Part shown: one piece after another, positions 7,283 through 13,964 of the stretch | Position numbering within the stretch: position 1 is the first letter of the stretch | Layout: the number at the start of each line of letters is the position of its first letter | Assembly (NCBI GenBank): GCA_046076045.1 | Contig: JBJTRI010000136.1 | Location: 1 to 15,166 of the forward strand | DNA length: 15,166 nt | Direction of reading: 5' to 3' | From: JAIOPA01 sp046076045 | GTDB lineage: Bacteria > Eisenbacteria > RBG-16-71-46 | Made by a program: the position numbers and the translations under genes | Notes under the pieces: generated by a model | Seen by the model: only the letters and a program-made list of their open reading frames with translations | The model's database searches: none | What the model was told of the DNA's origin: nothing

Positions 7283-7288
7283 ACTCTA
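7283..7288 (-). promoter_or_regulatory. Possible -10 element of trxB
   Basis: On the minus strand CTCTAGAGTAG contains TAGAGT, 4 of 6 to TATAAT, about 50 nt before the trxB start. No good -35 hexamer is seen (best TTTCCC at 19 bp). The same CTCTAGA core forms the -10 region of the ferredoxin promoter at 11866-11873, which raises its credibility. Confidence 0.4.
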
Positions 7289-7319
7289 GAGGCTCCCCGG
7301 CCCGCGGGGAAACCTGCGA

Positions 7320-7352
7320 CGAGGCCGCCCCGCGGGGTGCGGGACGGCCTCG
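7320..7352 (-). terminator. Terminator of the ABC export operon
   Basis: CGAGGCCG (7320-7327) pairs with CGGCCTCG (7345-7352). After one mismatch a second stem CCCGC/GCGGG continues to a 5-nt loop. On the minus strand it starts 25 nt after the stop of the last permease gene and before the trxB promoter region, the expected place for a terminator between two operons. Confidence 0.65.
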
Positions 7353-7377
7353 TTCGGGTGCGGCGGAGGGCGGTCGG

Positions 7378-8544
7378 CTAGCCGCGCAGGGCGCGGGCGA
7401 GCGGCTGGCGCGAGGCCTTGAGGGCCGGGAAGAACCCGCCCACCAGTCCGAGCAGGGCCGAGAACCCCACGGCCTGCGCCATGATGACCGGCGTGATGCG
7501 GAACTGGAACGCCGTCTCCGAGAAGCTCTGGAAGTTCGTGGTGCTGGAGGTGATGCCGTTCATGGGCAGTGCCAGCACGCAGCCCACCAGCCCACCGAGC
7601 ATGGCGATGATCACCGACTCGACCACGAACGACACCATGACCGCGCCCGGGGCGAACCCGAGCACGAGCAGGGTGGCGATCTCGCGGGTGCGCGCGCCGA
7701 TCGAGGCGTACATGGTGTTGGCCGCCCCGAACACCGCGCCGATCGCCATGATGGCGGTGATGAACGTGCCGATCACGGTGATGAGCAGCGTGAACGACTC
7801 GCTCTGCGCGGCGTAGAATGACTGCTCGCGCCGCACCTGCAGCGGCAGGCGCGGATCGGACTCGAGCCGGCGCTTGAGCGCCTCGAACGCGGCCGGGTCC
7901 TTCATGCGGAAGACGAACGTCTGGAAGTAGCCCTCCCGGTTGAGCGCGGGCATGAGCACGGCCGCGTCGCCCCAGATCTCGGACTCGAACGCCGAACCGT
8001 TGGCGGTGAAGTGACCGACCACCGTGAAGTCGCGCTGCTCGAAGCGCAGGCGGTCGCCGACGCGGCAGTTCTCGAACCGGCCCGCGATGCGCTGCGCCAC
8101 GATGACCTCGTCGGTTCCGGGTGTGAACATGCGGCCCTCGACCACCTTCACGCCGCCGCGCAACTCGCCGGCGCCGGGGGCCACGCCACGCAGCATGACG
8201 TTGGACGAGCCCTTCTGGCCCAGACGCGGCTTGTTCACCACGATCACCATCTCGGCGCTGGCGCGCGGACCGCCGTCGGGGCCCACCGCCACCGCGGGGT
8301 CGGCCGCCAGCACGCGCGACTGCTCCAGCGTGATGCCGCTGGAGATCTCGCTGTCGGCGCCCTTGCGCAGCACGATGGCGTTGTCGGGCGAGCCCGTGCT
8401 CACGAGCGAGGCCTTGAACCCGTCGGCGAGCGCGAGCGCGCCGATGTAGATGGCCACCGTGAGTCCGATGCCGATCGCCGTGGTGGCGGTGGAGATGGGG
8501 CGGTTGAGGACGCTGCGCAGGTTGTACGCGAACGGGATCGCCAT
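7378..8544 (-). CDS. ABC transporter permease, FtsX/MacB type (second permease)
   Basis: 388 residues from ATG 8544, with GAGGA about 8 nt upstream. The layout is the classic FtsX/MacB permease: an N-terminal membrane helix at about 18-40 (TATTAIGIGLTVAIYIGALAL), a long periplasmic domain (about 45-265) and three C-terminal helices (SFTLLITVIGTFITAIMAIG; GAVMVSFVVESVIIAMLGG; AVGFSALLGLVGGFFPAL). The conserved cytoplasmic segment IGARTREIATLLVLGF and the ending GGFFPALKASRQPLARALRG are typical of the family. It should pair with the upstream permease as a heterodimer driven by the shared ATPase, performing mechanotransmission or export rather than import. It starts 11 nt after the upstream permease stop and is the last gene of the operon. 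The cargo is unknown. Confidence 0.93.
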   Translation of the reverse strand: MAIPFAYNLRSVLNRPISTATTAIGIGLTVAIYIGALALADGFKASLVSTGSPDNAIVLRKGADSEISSGITLEQSRVLAADPAVAVGPDGGPRASAEMVIVVNKPRLGQKGSSNVMLRGVAPGAGELRGGVKVVEGRMFTPGTDEVIVAQRIAGRFENCRVGDRLRFEQRDFTVVGHFTANGSAFESEIWGDAAVLMPALNREGYFQTFVFRMKDPAAFEALKRRLESDPRLPLQVRREQSFYAAQSESFTLLITVIGTFITAIMAIGAVFGAANTMYASIGARTREIATLLVLGFAPGAVMVSFVVESVIIAMLGGLVGCVLALPMNGITSSTTNFQSFSETAFQFRITPVIMAQAVGFSALLGLVGGFFPALKASRQPLARALRG

Positions 8545-8555
8545 GGGCTCGGTCC

Positions 8556-9740
8556 TCACTCGACGCGCCGGAGCGCGTCCACGATGCGCAGGCGCGAGGC
8601 CTGCAGGGCGGGGAGCAGGCCGCTCACCGCGCCGATGAGCGTGGCGATGCCGACGCCGGTGAACACGGTGCTCCAGTACACCGACATGGGCGGCAGGAAC
8701 GTGCCGAACACGGCCTTGCCGTCGACCAGGAACTTGGCGCCGAGCGCGCCCAGCAGTCCGCCGCCGAGTGTGATGACCGCGGCCTCGGCGACGACCATGG
8801 TGAACACGTGCCCGTCGGTGAACCCGAGCGTCTTGAGCACACCGATCTCGCTCGTGCGCTCGCGGATGCTGGTCATCATGGTGTTGGCCGCGATGAGCAG
8901 GATGCTGAACACGATCGCGATGCCGATGACCTGCAGCACGAACGGCACGTTGCCGTACATGCTCACGAACCCGGCCTGGAACGCCTGCTCGGTCTCGGTG
9001 AGCGTGGCCGGTGCGGCGTTCTCGAACTGCGAGTCCACGGCCTTGAGCACCGCGGTCGCCTGCGAGGGGTCGGAGAGCTCGAGCACGTAGGTGCCGACCG
9101 CCTCCTCGCCATCCATGCCCTTCTCGGACAGGTACTTGCAGTGGAAGAACATGGTCTCGTCGCCGAACGACTTCTGGCGTGCGCGGTACACGGCGCGGAT
9201 GGTGAACGGCCAGTCGCCCGGGAAGATGGTGCCCGCGAGCGTGACCGTCTGCCCGAGCTTCCAGCCCTTCTTGGCCATGAGCTTCTCGCCCACCACGCAC
9301 GCGGTGCGCTCGAGGTAGTACGAGGCCAGCTTGGGGTCGGCGCCCTCGGGCACGCCGCCCTGCGCCATGGCCGGCGAGGCCTCGACGATGTCGATGTCCT
9401 TGGCGTAGATGGCGAAGTACGAGTCGTCGACGCCGAACTGCGCGAAGAACCCGCGCGTGTCGGCGGGGTCCTGGGCGCCGAACCAGTTCTGCACCGCGAC
9501 GCGCTTCACGCCCGGCACCGACTCGATGCGCTGGCGGTACGCCATGGGCATCCACTGCACGAGCGAGATGCGGTTGCGCGTGACGAGCCGCGACTCGCTG
9601 CCGACCTTGATGGACTCGTTGAGCGTGTCGAGCACGCCGAACAGCGTGCAGAACAGGAACAGCGCCACCGTCACGCTGGCCATGGTGAGGAACGTGCGGA
9701 GCTTGTTGCGGAACAGGTTCACGAGCACGAGCTTGAGCAT
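8556..9740 (-). CDS. ABC transporter permease, FtsX/MacB type (first permease)
   Basis: 394 residues from ATG 9740, preceded by GGAGG at good spacing. It begins MLKLVLVNLFRNKLRTFLTMASVTVALFLF (in pieces: NLFRNKLRTFLT is the family amphipathic start and helix 1 follows), then a periplasmic domain from about 45 to 265, then three helices (FVLQVIGIAIVFSILLIAA; VVAEAAVITLGGGLLGALG; VFTGVGIATLIGAVSGLLPAL). The conserved loop SIRERTSEIGVLKTLGFTDG is clear. The periplasmic part differs from that of its neighbour, so the two are related but not a recent duplication. The gene begins 12 nt after the ATPase stop and ends 11 nt before the second permease. Role: half of the membrane channel of a MacB-like exporter; substrate not predictable. 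Confidence 0.93.
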   Translation of the reverse strand: MLKLVLVNLFRNKLRTFLTMASVTVALFLFCTLFGVLDTLNESIKVGSESRLVTRNRISLVQWMPMAYRQRIESVPGVKRVAVQNWFGAQDPADTRGFFAQFGVDDSYFAIYAKDIDIVEASPAMAQGGVPEGADPKLASYYLERTACVVGEKLMAKKGWKLGQTVTLAGTIFPGDWPFTIRAVYRARQKSFGDETMFFHCKYLSEKGMDGEEAVGTYVLELSDPSQATAVLKAVDSQFENAAPATLTETEQAFQAGFVSMYGNVPFVLQVIGIAIVFSILLIAANTMMTSIRERTSEIGVLKTLGFTDGHVFTMVVAEAAVITLGGGLLGALGAKFLVDGKAVFGTFLPPMSVYWSTVFTGVGIATLIGAVSGLLPALQASRLRIVDALRRVE

Positions 9741-9752
9741 GTGCCGCCTCCG

Positions 9753-10424
9753 TCAGTTCGTGAGGACACCCTTCTCGAGGTGGTACTGACGCGTCGCGCG
9801 CTCGGCGGCGTGCGGATCGTGCGTCACCATGACGATGGTCTTGCCGAACTCGCGATTGAGGCGCTCGAGCAGCTTGAGCACCTCCTCGGCCGACTTGCGG
9901 TCGAGGTCGCCGGTGGGCTCGTCGGCGAGCAGCACCTTGGGGTCGGACACCAGCGCGCGCGCGATCGCGACGCGCTGCTCCTGGCCGCCCGAGAGCTGGC
10001 GCGGGTAGTGGCGCAGGCGGTCGCCCAGCCCCACCAACTGCAGCACGGTCTCGGCGCGGCGGCGGCGCTCGGCGGCGCTCATGGGCACGAGCAGCAGCGG
10101 CAGTTCCACGTTCTCGACCGCGGTGAGCACGGGCATGAGGTTGTAGAGCTGGAAGATGTAGCCGATGGACGCGGCCCGCCAGCGGGCGAGCGCGTCGCCG
10201 CTGAGACGCGCGATGTTGGTGTCGCCCACCACGAGGTCGCCCGAGGTGGGCTGGTCCACGCCACCGATGAGGTTGAGCAGCGTCGTCTTGCCCGAGCCCG
10301 ACGGGCCCATGAGCGCGACGAACGAGCCGTCGGGGATGGTGAGGGTGAGGCCGTCGAGCACGACCACCTCCTCGGCGTCGCGGCGATAGACCTTGCGGAC
10401 GTCACGGACCTCGACCGATGCCAT
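9753..10424 (-). CDS. ABC transporter ATP-binding protein (MacB/LolD-like)
   Basis: 223 residues from ATG 10424, with AAGGGAG about 6 nt upstream. All nucleotide-binding elements are present: Walker A GPSGSGKTT (40-48), Q-loop Gln92 (YIFQLYNL), signature LSGGQEQR (144-151), Walker B VLLADEPTGDLD (164-175) with catalytic Glu169, and switch His202 (MVTHDPH). The YNLMPVLTAVENVELPL segment after the Q-loop and the short length place it in the MacB/LolD/FtsE-like group that powers FtsX-type permeases. It lies between the adaptor gene (24-nt gap) and the first permease (12-nt gap). It probably energises both permeases of the operon. No mutation in a key residue is visible. Confidence 0.96.
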   Translation of the reverse strand: MASVEVRDVRKVYRRDAEEVVVLDGLTLTIPDGSFVALMGPSGSGKTTLLNLIGGVDQPTSGDLVVGDTNIARLSGDALARWRAASIGYIFQLYNLMPVLTAVENVELPLLLVPMSAAERRRRAETVLQLVGLGDRLRHYPRQLSGGQEQRVAIARALVSDPKVLLADEPTGDLDRKSAEEVLKLLERLNREFGKTIVMVTHDPHAAERATRQYHLEKGVLTN

Positions 10425-10448
10425 GCGTGCTCCCTTCGTGCGGGCCGC

Positions 10449-11627
10449 TCAGCGGCTCGCGAGCTTGACCTTCTCGCCGTCCTTGAGGTCGGCCGCGGGC
10501 GACAGTACCACCGCCTCGCCACCCGACAGTCCCTGACGAATCTCGACGCGATCGCCGCGCTCGGGGCCCACGTCGACGGTGCGCTTGCGTACCACGCCCT
10601 CCTCGACCAACCACACGATCGAGCCGCCGTCGCTCTGCGCGAGCGCGGCACGCGGCACGAACACGCGGCGCGGCGCGGCCTGCTCCTGCGCCCCGCGCGC
10701 CTCGAACACCACCTTGGCGCCCATCTCGGGCAGGATGCGCGGGTCGCGGTCGAGGATCGAGACCTTCACGAGCACCGTGGCCTTCTGGCGGTCGGCGGTG
10801 GGCACGACCTGGCGCACGCGCCCGCGGAACGAGGTGTCGGGGTAGGCGTCGAGCGTGATGCGCGACGGCTGACCGTTGCGCACCTGCGCGATGTAGGCCT
10901 CGTTCACGTCCACCTCGACCTCGAGCGTCTGCAGGTCGGCCATGGTGACGATGGCGGTGCGGGTGAGACCGCCGCCGGCCGCCGCGGGCGCGACGATCTC
11001 GCCGACCTCGGCGTCCTTGCGCAGCACGGTGCCCCCGAACGGGGCGCGCACGCGCGTGTTCTCGAGGTTGGCCTCGGCGAGCTGGTGCTGCGCGCGCGCG
11101 GCGTTGGCCTGCGCGAGCAGCACGTCGAGCCGCGTCTGCGCGTTCTCGAGGTCGGCGTCGGACAGCAGGTTCTGCGTGCGCAGCGACTGCGAGCGCTGCA
11201 GGTCGCGGCGGGCCTGCACGATCTGCGCCTGCAGCGTGGCCATGTTGGCCTCGGTCGCGGTGCGCGCCGCCTCGAAGTCGGCGCTCTCGAGGCGCGCGAT
11301 GATGTCGTCGGCGCCCACGCGTGAGCCCTCGGTGACGCCGATCCACGCCAGCCGGCCGAGGATCTTGCTCGAGACGCTGGCCTTGGTGCGCGCGACGACG
11401 TAGCCGTTGGCGCTGATCCCCTCGCCCGAGACGCTGCCACCACCGGTCGCCTCGGCGCTGCCCACGGTGACGGCGCGCGGGCCGCCCACGAGGGTGCGGA
11501 ACGCGACGAACGCGACCACCGCCACCACCACGAGCGTGAGCGCGACGACCCACGGGCGGGGGCCGCGCTTGGGCGGCGGGCTCGAGCGGTCGATGCGGAG
11601 CGACGACAGGTCGATGTTCTTGTCCAT
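10449..11627 (-). CDS. Periplasmic adaptor (membrane fusion) protein, HlyD/MacA type
   Basis: 392 residues from ATG 11627, with GAGGT about 10 nt upstream. A short Pro-rich cytoplasmic N-terminus leads to one membrane helix at about 26-46 (WVVALTLVVVAVVAFVAF). Two lipoyl half-motifs, ISANGYVVARTKASVSSKI (about 71-89) and TRVRAPFGGTVLRKDAEVGE (about 210-229), flank a helical hairpin rich in Ala/Gln/Leu (ATEANMATLQAQIVQARRDL and onward) that would form the coiled coil. Beta-barrel and membrane-proximal domains follow (DTSFRGRVRQVVPTADRQ; GLSGGEAVVLSPAADL). It is the first gene of the export operon and should connect the ABC permeases to the periplasm or to an outer membrane channel. No TolC-like gene is in the window. 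Confidence 0.92.
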   Translation of the reverse strand: MDKNIDLSSLRIDRSSPPPKRGPRPWVVALTLVVVAVVAFVAFRTLVGGPRAVTVGSAEATGGGSVSGEGISANGYVVARTKASVSSKILGRLAWIGVTEGSRVGADDIIARLESADFEAARTATEANMATLQAQIVQARRDLQRSQSLRTQNLLSDADLENAQTRLDVLLAQANAARAQHQLAEANLENTRVRAPFGGTVLRKDAEVGEIVAPAAAGGGLTRTAIVTMADLQTLEVEVDVNEAYIAQVRNGQPSRITLDAYPDTSFRGRVRQVVPTADRQKATVLVKVSILDRDPRILPEMGAKVVFEARGAQEQAAPRRVFVPRAALAQSDGGSIVWLVEEGVVRKRTVDVGPERGDRVEIRQGLSGGEAVVLSPAADLKDGEKVKLASR

Positions 11628-11681
11628 GGGCCGGGGACCTCGGGCGCAGGGGAGGGGTGGCGTGGGGGGAGTGAACGGGCG

Positions 11682-11710
11682 AGTGTGGTGGGGCCGCCGG
11701 GGGCGGTCAA
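11682..11710 (-). promoter_or_regulatory. Possible promoter of the ABC export operon
   Basis: On the minus strand TTGACC (11710-11705, 5 of 6 to TTGACA) is followed after 17 bp by CACACT (11687-11682, weak -10). Transcription would start about 50 nt before the adaptor ATG. The -35 match is good, the -10 match poor. Confidence 0.4.
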
Positions 11711-11843
11711 GCGCTGCGGGCCGCGCGTGCGCGAGGGTGGGATGCCGCCCGCGTGCGGGCGGATGCGGACCGCGCCATCGTGCGGGATGCGGTGCGGTTG
11801 AAGAGGTTCGGGCGCGCGGCTGCGCGTGGCCGCGGTGGAGGTC

Positions 11844-11873
11844 TTGCCAGTCCCGGGGGCGCCCCTCTAGACT
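11844..11873 (+). promoter_or_regulatory. Sigma-70-like promoter of the ferredoxin gene
   Basis: TTGCCA (11844-11849, 5 of 6 to TTGACA) and TAGACT (11868-11873, TAnnnT type) are separated by 18 bp. The start would lie near 11880, giving a leader of about 70 nt with a strong GGAGG before the ATG at 11949. Confidence 0.6.
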
Positions 11874-11948
11874 CGCCGTGAGTTCATCCCCCCAGCCCAC
11901 ACGCGCGCGCCGGAACCGGCGGGTGCGTCCGCTCCGGAGGTCCCAGTC

Positions 11949-12188
11949 ATGCCGTTCGTCATCGCCGAGCCCTGCGTCGGGGTCAAGGACAAGTCCTGCG
12001 TCGAGGTCTGCCCCGTGAACTGCATCTACGAGGGCGAGGACCAGTTCTACATCCATCCCGACGAGTGCATCGACTGCCAGGCCTGCGAGGCCGCCTGCCC
12101 CGTGCAGGCGATCTTCCCCGACAACGGGGTGCCCGAGAAGTGGGCGAGCTACACCGAGAAGAACCGGAAGCACTTCGAGAACAAGTGA
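11949..12188 (+). CDS. fdxA: 7Fe-type (3Fe-4S/4Fe-4S) ferredoxin
   Basis: 79 residues from ATG 11949, with GGAGG 8 nt upstream. Cysteines at 9, 17, 21, 25, 40, 43, 46 and 50 reproduce the arrangement of 7Fe ferredoxins such as Azotobacter FdI: 9, 17 and 50 would bind the 3Fe-4S cluster; 21, 40, 43 and 46 the 4Fe-4S cluster; and 25 would be the free cysteine. Segments PCVGVKDKSCVEVCPVNCIY and ECIDCQACEAACPVQAIF are typical, as is the C-terminal EKWASYTEKNRKHF. It is a small soluble one-electron carrier; partners cannot be named from the context. It has its own promoter and a strong terminator and so appears monocistronic. The cluster assignment is inferred from spacing alone. Confidence 0.94.
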   Translation: MPFVIAEPCVGVKDKSCVEVCPVNCIYEGEDQFYIHPDECIDCQACEAACPVQAIFPDNGVPEKWASYTEKNRKHFENK

Positions 12189-12203
12189 CCGCCTGAGGCG
12201 GTC
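12187..12203 (+). terminator. Small hairpin overlapping the ferredoxin stop codon
   Basis: GACCGCC (12187-12193) pairs with GGCGGTC (12197-12203) around a TGA loop, beginning inside the stop codon. It is probably a 3'-end structure accompanying the stronger terminator 13 nt downstream. Confidence 0.4.
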
Positions 12204-12215
12204 GCAGGGTTCCCA

Positions 12216-12242
12216 CGAAGGCGGCGCGCGGCGCCGCCTTCG
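12216..12242 (+). terminator. Intrinsic-like terminator of the ferredoxin gene
   Basis: A perfect 12-bp stem, CGAAGGCGGCGC (12216-12227) with GCGCCGCCTTCG (12231-12242), closes a 3-nt loop. It lies 28 nt after the ferredoxin stop. The following sequence (CGCTTGG) has few T residues. Its 3' edge almost touches the GGTGCGG minisatellite. Confidence 0.75.
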
Positions 12243-12249
12243 CGCTTGG

Positions 12250-12382
12250 TGGTGGTGCGGTGGTGGTGCGGCGCTGGTGCGGTGGCGCTGGTGCGGTGGC
12301 GCTGGTGCGGCGCTGGTGCGGCGGTGGTGCGGCGGTGGTGCGGCGGTGGTGCGGCGGTGCGGTGGTGCGGTGGTGCGGTGGT
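12250..12382 (+). repeat. GGTGCGG minisatellite with 8-, 11- and 14-bp units
   Basis: The tract is built from related short units: two TGGTGGTGCGG copies (12250-12271), two GCGCTGGTGCGGTG copies (12271-12298), CGCTGGTGCGG (12311-12321), three CGGTGGTGCGG copies (12322-12354), and three GCGGTGGT copies (12359-12382). Unit lengths 8, 11 and 14 differ by a single triplet. The plus strand contains no A from 12220 to 12387. Open frames across it (His/Arg/Pro/Thr-rich on the minus strand) are side effects of the repeat. Possible roles include a replication-slippage hot spot or a G-rich structured DNA; nothing shows it is transcribed. Confidence 0.9.
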
Positions 12383-12505
12383 GCCGCACTCCGCGCGGTG
12401 CACGGCGGTGCCGCTGTCTCATGTCGTTCGCGTACGATGGTCGCACGCGCGCCCGGACCCGCGCCCACGCGAGAGCTTCACGACCTCGACCGGAGATCCA
12501 AGGAC
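12383..12505 (+). other. Spacer upstream of the HD-domain gene
   Basis: About 120 bp of GC-rich DNA between the minisatellite and the HD gene. A TACGAT at 12433-12438 could be a -10 element but has no convincing -35 partner. GGAG and AAGGA lie just before the ATG at 12506. If transcription of the HD gene starts here, the repeat tract sits immediately upstream of its promoter. Confidence 0.35.
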
Positions 12506-13075
12506 ATGTCGCAATCCTCGTTGCCGACGCGCGAGCAGGCCCTGACCCTGATGCACGACTGGGTGTCGAACGTGAACCTGCGCAAGCACATGCTCGCGGT
12601 CGAGGCCGCGATGCGCGCCTATGCGCGGCGCTACGGTGAGGACGAGGACCGCTGGGGTCTCACCGGACTCCTCCACGACTTCGACTGGGAGCGGCATCCC
12701 ACGCTGGAGGAGCACCCGGTGAAGGGTGTGGCCGTGCTGCGCGAAGCGGGCTGGCCCGACGACGTGTGTACCGCCGTGCTGGGGCACGCCACGCACACCG
12801 GCGTGGCGCGCGCGACGCGCATGGCGAAGGCGCTGTTCGCGTGCGACGAGTTGTCGGGGTTCCTGGTGGCGTGCGCGCTGGTGACGCCCGAGCGCAAGCT
12901 GGCGCTGGTCGAACCGGCGTCGGTGCGCAAGAAGATGAAGAACGCCGGGTTCGCGCGGAACGTGAACCGCGACGACATCGTGAACGGCGCCGCCGAGTTG
13001 GGCGTGGACCTGGACGAGCACATCGTGTTCGTGCGCGACGCCATGCTGACCATCGCCCCGGAGCTCGGTATCTAG
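12506..13075 (+). CDS. HD-domain (HDIG-type) phosphohydrolase family protein
   Basis: 189 residues from ATG 12506. Metal-binding residues of the HD superfamily are visible: His28 (NLRKHMLAVEAAMRAYA), the His57-Asp58 doublet (LTGLLHDFDWERHP), His94 and His97 (GHATHTG), and Asp114 (KALFACDELSGF). Family-typical stretches follow: LVTPERKLALVEPASVRKKM, FARNVNRDDI and LDEHIVFVRDAM. Proteins of this small single-domain kind are common and poorly characterised; they are presumed to hydrolyse a phosphate ester or nucleotide, but the substrate is unknown. GGAG and AAGGA precede the start. The gene is alone in its orientation group, with tandem repeats on both sides: a GGTGCGG minisatellite upstream and a 45-bp array beginning just after its stop. 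Nothing in the protein itself is repetitive. Confidence 0.9.
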   Translation: MSQSSLPTREQALTLMHDWVSNVNLRKHMLAVEAAMRAYARRYGEDEDRWGLTGLLHDFDWERHPTLEEHPVKGVAVLREAGWPDDVCTAVLGHATHTGVARATRMAKALFACDELSGFLVACALVTPERKLALVEPASVRKKMKNAGFARNVNRDDIVNGAAELGVDLDEHIVFVRDAMLTIAPELGI

Positions 13076-13094
13076 AGAGCGCGTCGCGCACGGC

Positions 13095-13409
13095 GTGCGT
13101 GCGGCGGCGCATCGTTCGCGCTGCGGCTTCGCAAGATGAGCGCGTGCGGCGGTGCATCTTGCGAGCCGCGGTTCCGCAAGGCGTGCGCGTGCGGCGGTGC
13201 ATCGTTCGCGCTACGGCTTCGCAAGGCGTGCGTGTGTGGTGATGCATCGTTCGTGCTGCGGTTCCGCATCCCGTAAGCGGGCGATCGTGCATCGTGTGTG
13301 CCGCGGTGCCCCATGCCCTTCGCGTATGGCTGTGAGTCCCGCGCGCCGCGGTTCCACATGCCGTGCGCGGACGGTTGTGCCATGCTGCGAGCGTCGCGGT
13401 CCCCGGTAC
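13095..13409 (+). repeat. 45-bp tandem repeat array, seven units
   Basis: Units begin at 13095, 13140, 13185, 13230, 13275, 13320 and 13365, with no drift in spacing. The marker GTGCATCGTTCGCGC or its variants recurs at the same phase (GCATC at 13109, 13154, 13199, 13244, 13289; degenerate at 13334 and 13379), followed by a small dyad such as TGCGGTTCCGCA. By hand count units 1 and 3 share about 39 of 45 bases, 2 and 3 about 38, and 3 and 4 about 34; units 5-7 are much more diverged. A partial unit may precede the first, directly after the HD stop. Because 45 is a multiple of three, several frames on both strands read as 15-residue repeats; I see no start or ribosome site that supports translation. 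Confidence 0.88.
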
Positions 13410-13416
13410 GCCGGTC

Positions 13417-13442
13417 GGCGTGCGGTGCGTGGTCCGCACGCC
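13417..13442 (+). terminator. Hairpin between the repeat array and the DUF4442 gene
   Basis: GGCGTGCGG (13417-13425) pairs perfectly with CCGCACGCC (13434-13442) around an 8-nt loop. It ends 8 nt before the AGGAGG ribosome site of the next gene. It may end transcription coming through the repeat array or be a leader structure of the downstream gene. Confidence 0.45.
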
Positions 13443-13460
13443 AGTCCCGCAGGAGGCGCC

Positions 13461-13964
13461 ATGTCCCCGTCCGACAAGCCCCGTCGCGCCCCCGGCGCCG
13501 AACTGCTCGCGCTCTGGCGCCGATGCGCCACGCTGCCGTTCGGGCGCGCGCTGTTCGACGCGTTCTTCGCGTGGCGCGTGCCGTACAGCGGTGCGCTGGG
13601 TGCGCGCGTGCGCACGCTCGAGCCCGGGCACGCGGTGGTGGAGCTGCGCGACCGGCGTGGCGTGCGCAACCACCTCGGCAGCGTCCACGCGATCGCGCTG
13701 GCCAACCTGGGCGAGATGACGAGCGGACTGGCCATGACCATGGCATTGCCTGCGAACGTGCGCGGCATCGTGCGCGGCATCGCGATCGAGTACGACAAGA
13801 AGGCGCGCGGCACGCTGGTGGCCGAGAGCCGCGTGACGGTGCCCGAGGTGACGGGCGACACCGACTTCGAGGTGCGTGCGGTCATGCGCGACGCGGCGGG
13901 TGACACCGTGGCCACGGTGCGTGTGACGTGGCGACTGGGTCCGGTGCCGGGAGCGCGCGCATGA
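13461..13964 (+). CDS. DUF4442 hotdog-fold protein (thioesterase-like)
   Basis: 167 residues from ATG 13461, preceded by a strong AGGAGG. The core fits the DUF4442 hotdog family: YSGALGARVRTLEPGHAVVELRDR (about 42-65, in pieces), then RNHLGSVHAIALANLGEMTSGLAM (69-92, in pieces), where Asn70, His71, His76 and Glu85 occupy the positions expected of the catalytic or binding helix, then GIVRGIAIEYDKKARGTL and a final strand DTVATVRVTWRLG. Related proteins act on, or bind, acyl-CoA thioesters in the cytoplasm; the substrate is not known. Its TGA overlaps the ATG of the next gene as ATGA, so the two are almost certainly co-translated. A hairpin and the 45-bp repeats lie directly upstream; no clear promoter is seen. 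Confidence 0.85.
   Translation: MSPSDKPRRAPGAELLALWRRCATLPFGRALFDAFFAWRVPYSGALGARVRTLEPGHAVVELRDRRGVRNHLGSVHAIALANLGEMTSGLAMTMALPANVRGIVRGIAIEYDKKARGTLVAESRVTVPEVTGDTDFEVRAVMRDAAGDTVATVRVTWRLGPVPGARA

Larger units (their letters stand above)
11628..11948. other. Divergent intergenic region
   Basis: About 320 bp between the starts of the export operon (-) and the ferredoxin gene (+). It contains the two promoter candidates listed separately. The part at 11711-11840 is simply GC-rich with no recognisable gene; open frames across it have no ribosome site and no family resemblance. Confidence 0.6.

Noticed and set aside
8808..11324. Very long plus-strand open frame (838 codons) across the ABC export operon
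   Set aside because: It runs antisense to two well-supported genes and part of a third, has no family motif and an Arg/His/Leu/Glu-rich shadow composition.
12250..12446. Protein-coding Pro/His/Thr/Arg repeat on the minus strand fused to the adaptor protein
   Set aside because: The frame is open only because of the repeat composition; the adaptor has a good start at 11627 with its own ribosome site, and the fusion would read through the antisense of the ferredoxin gene.
13095..13409. CRISPR array
   Set aside because: The units are contiguous 45-bp repeats without alternating unique spacers, and no cas gene is nearby.
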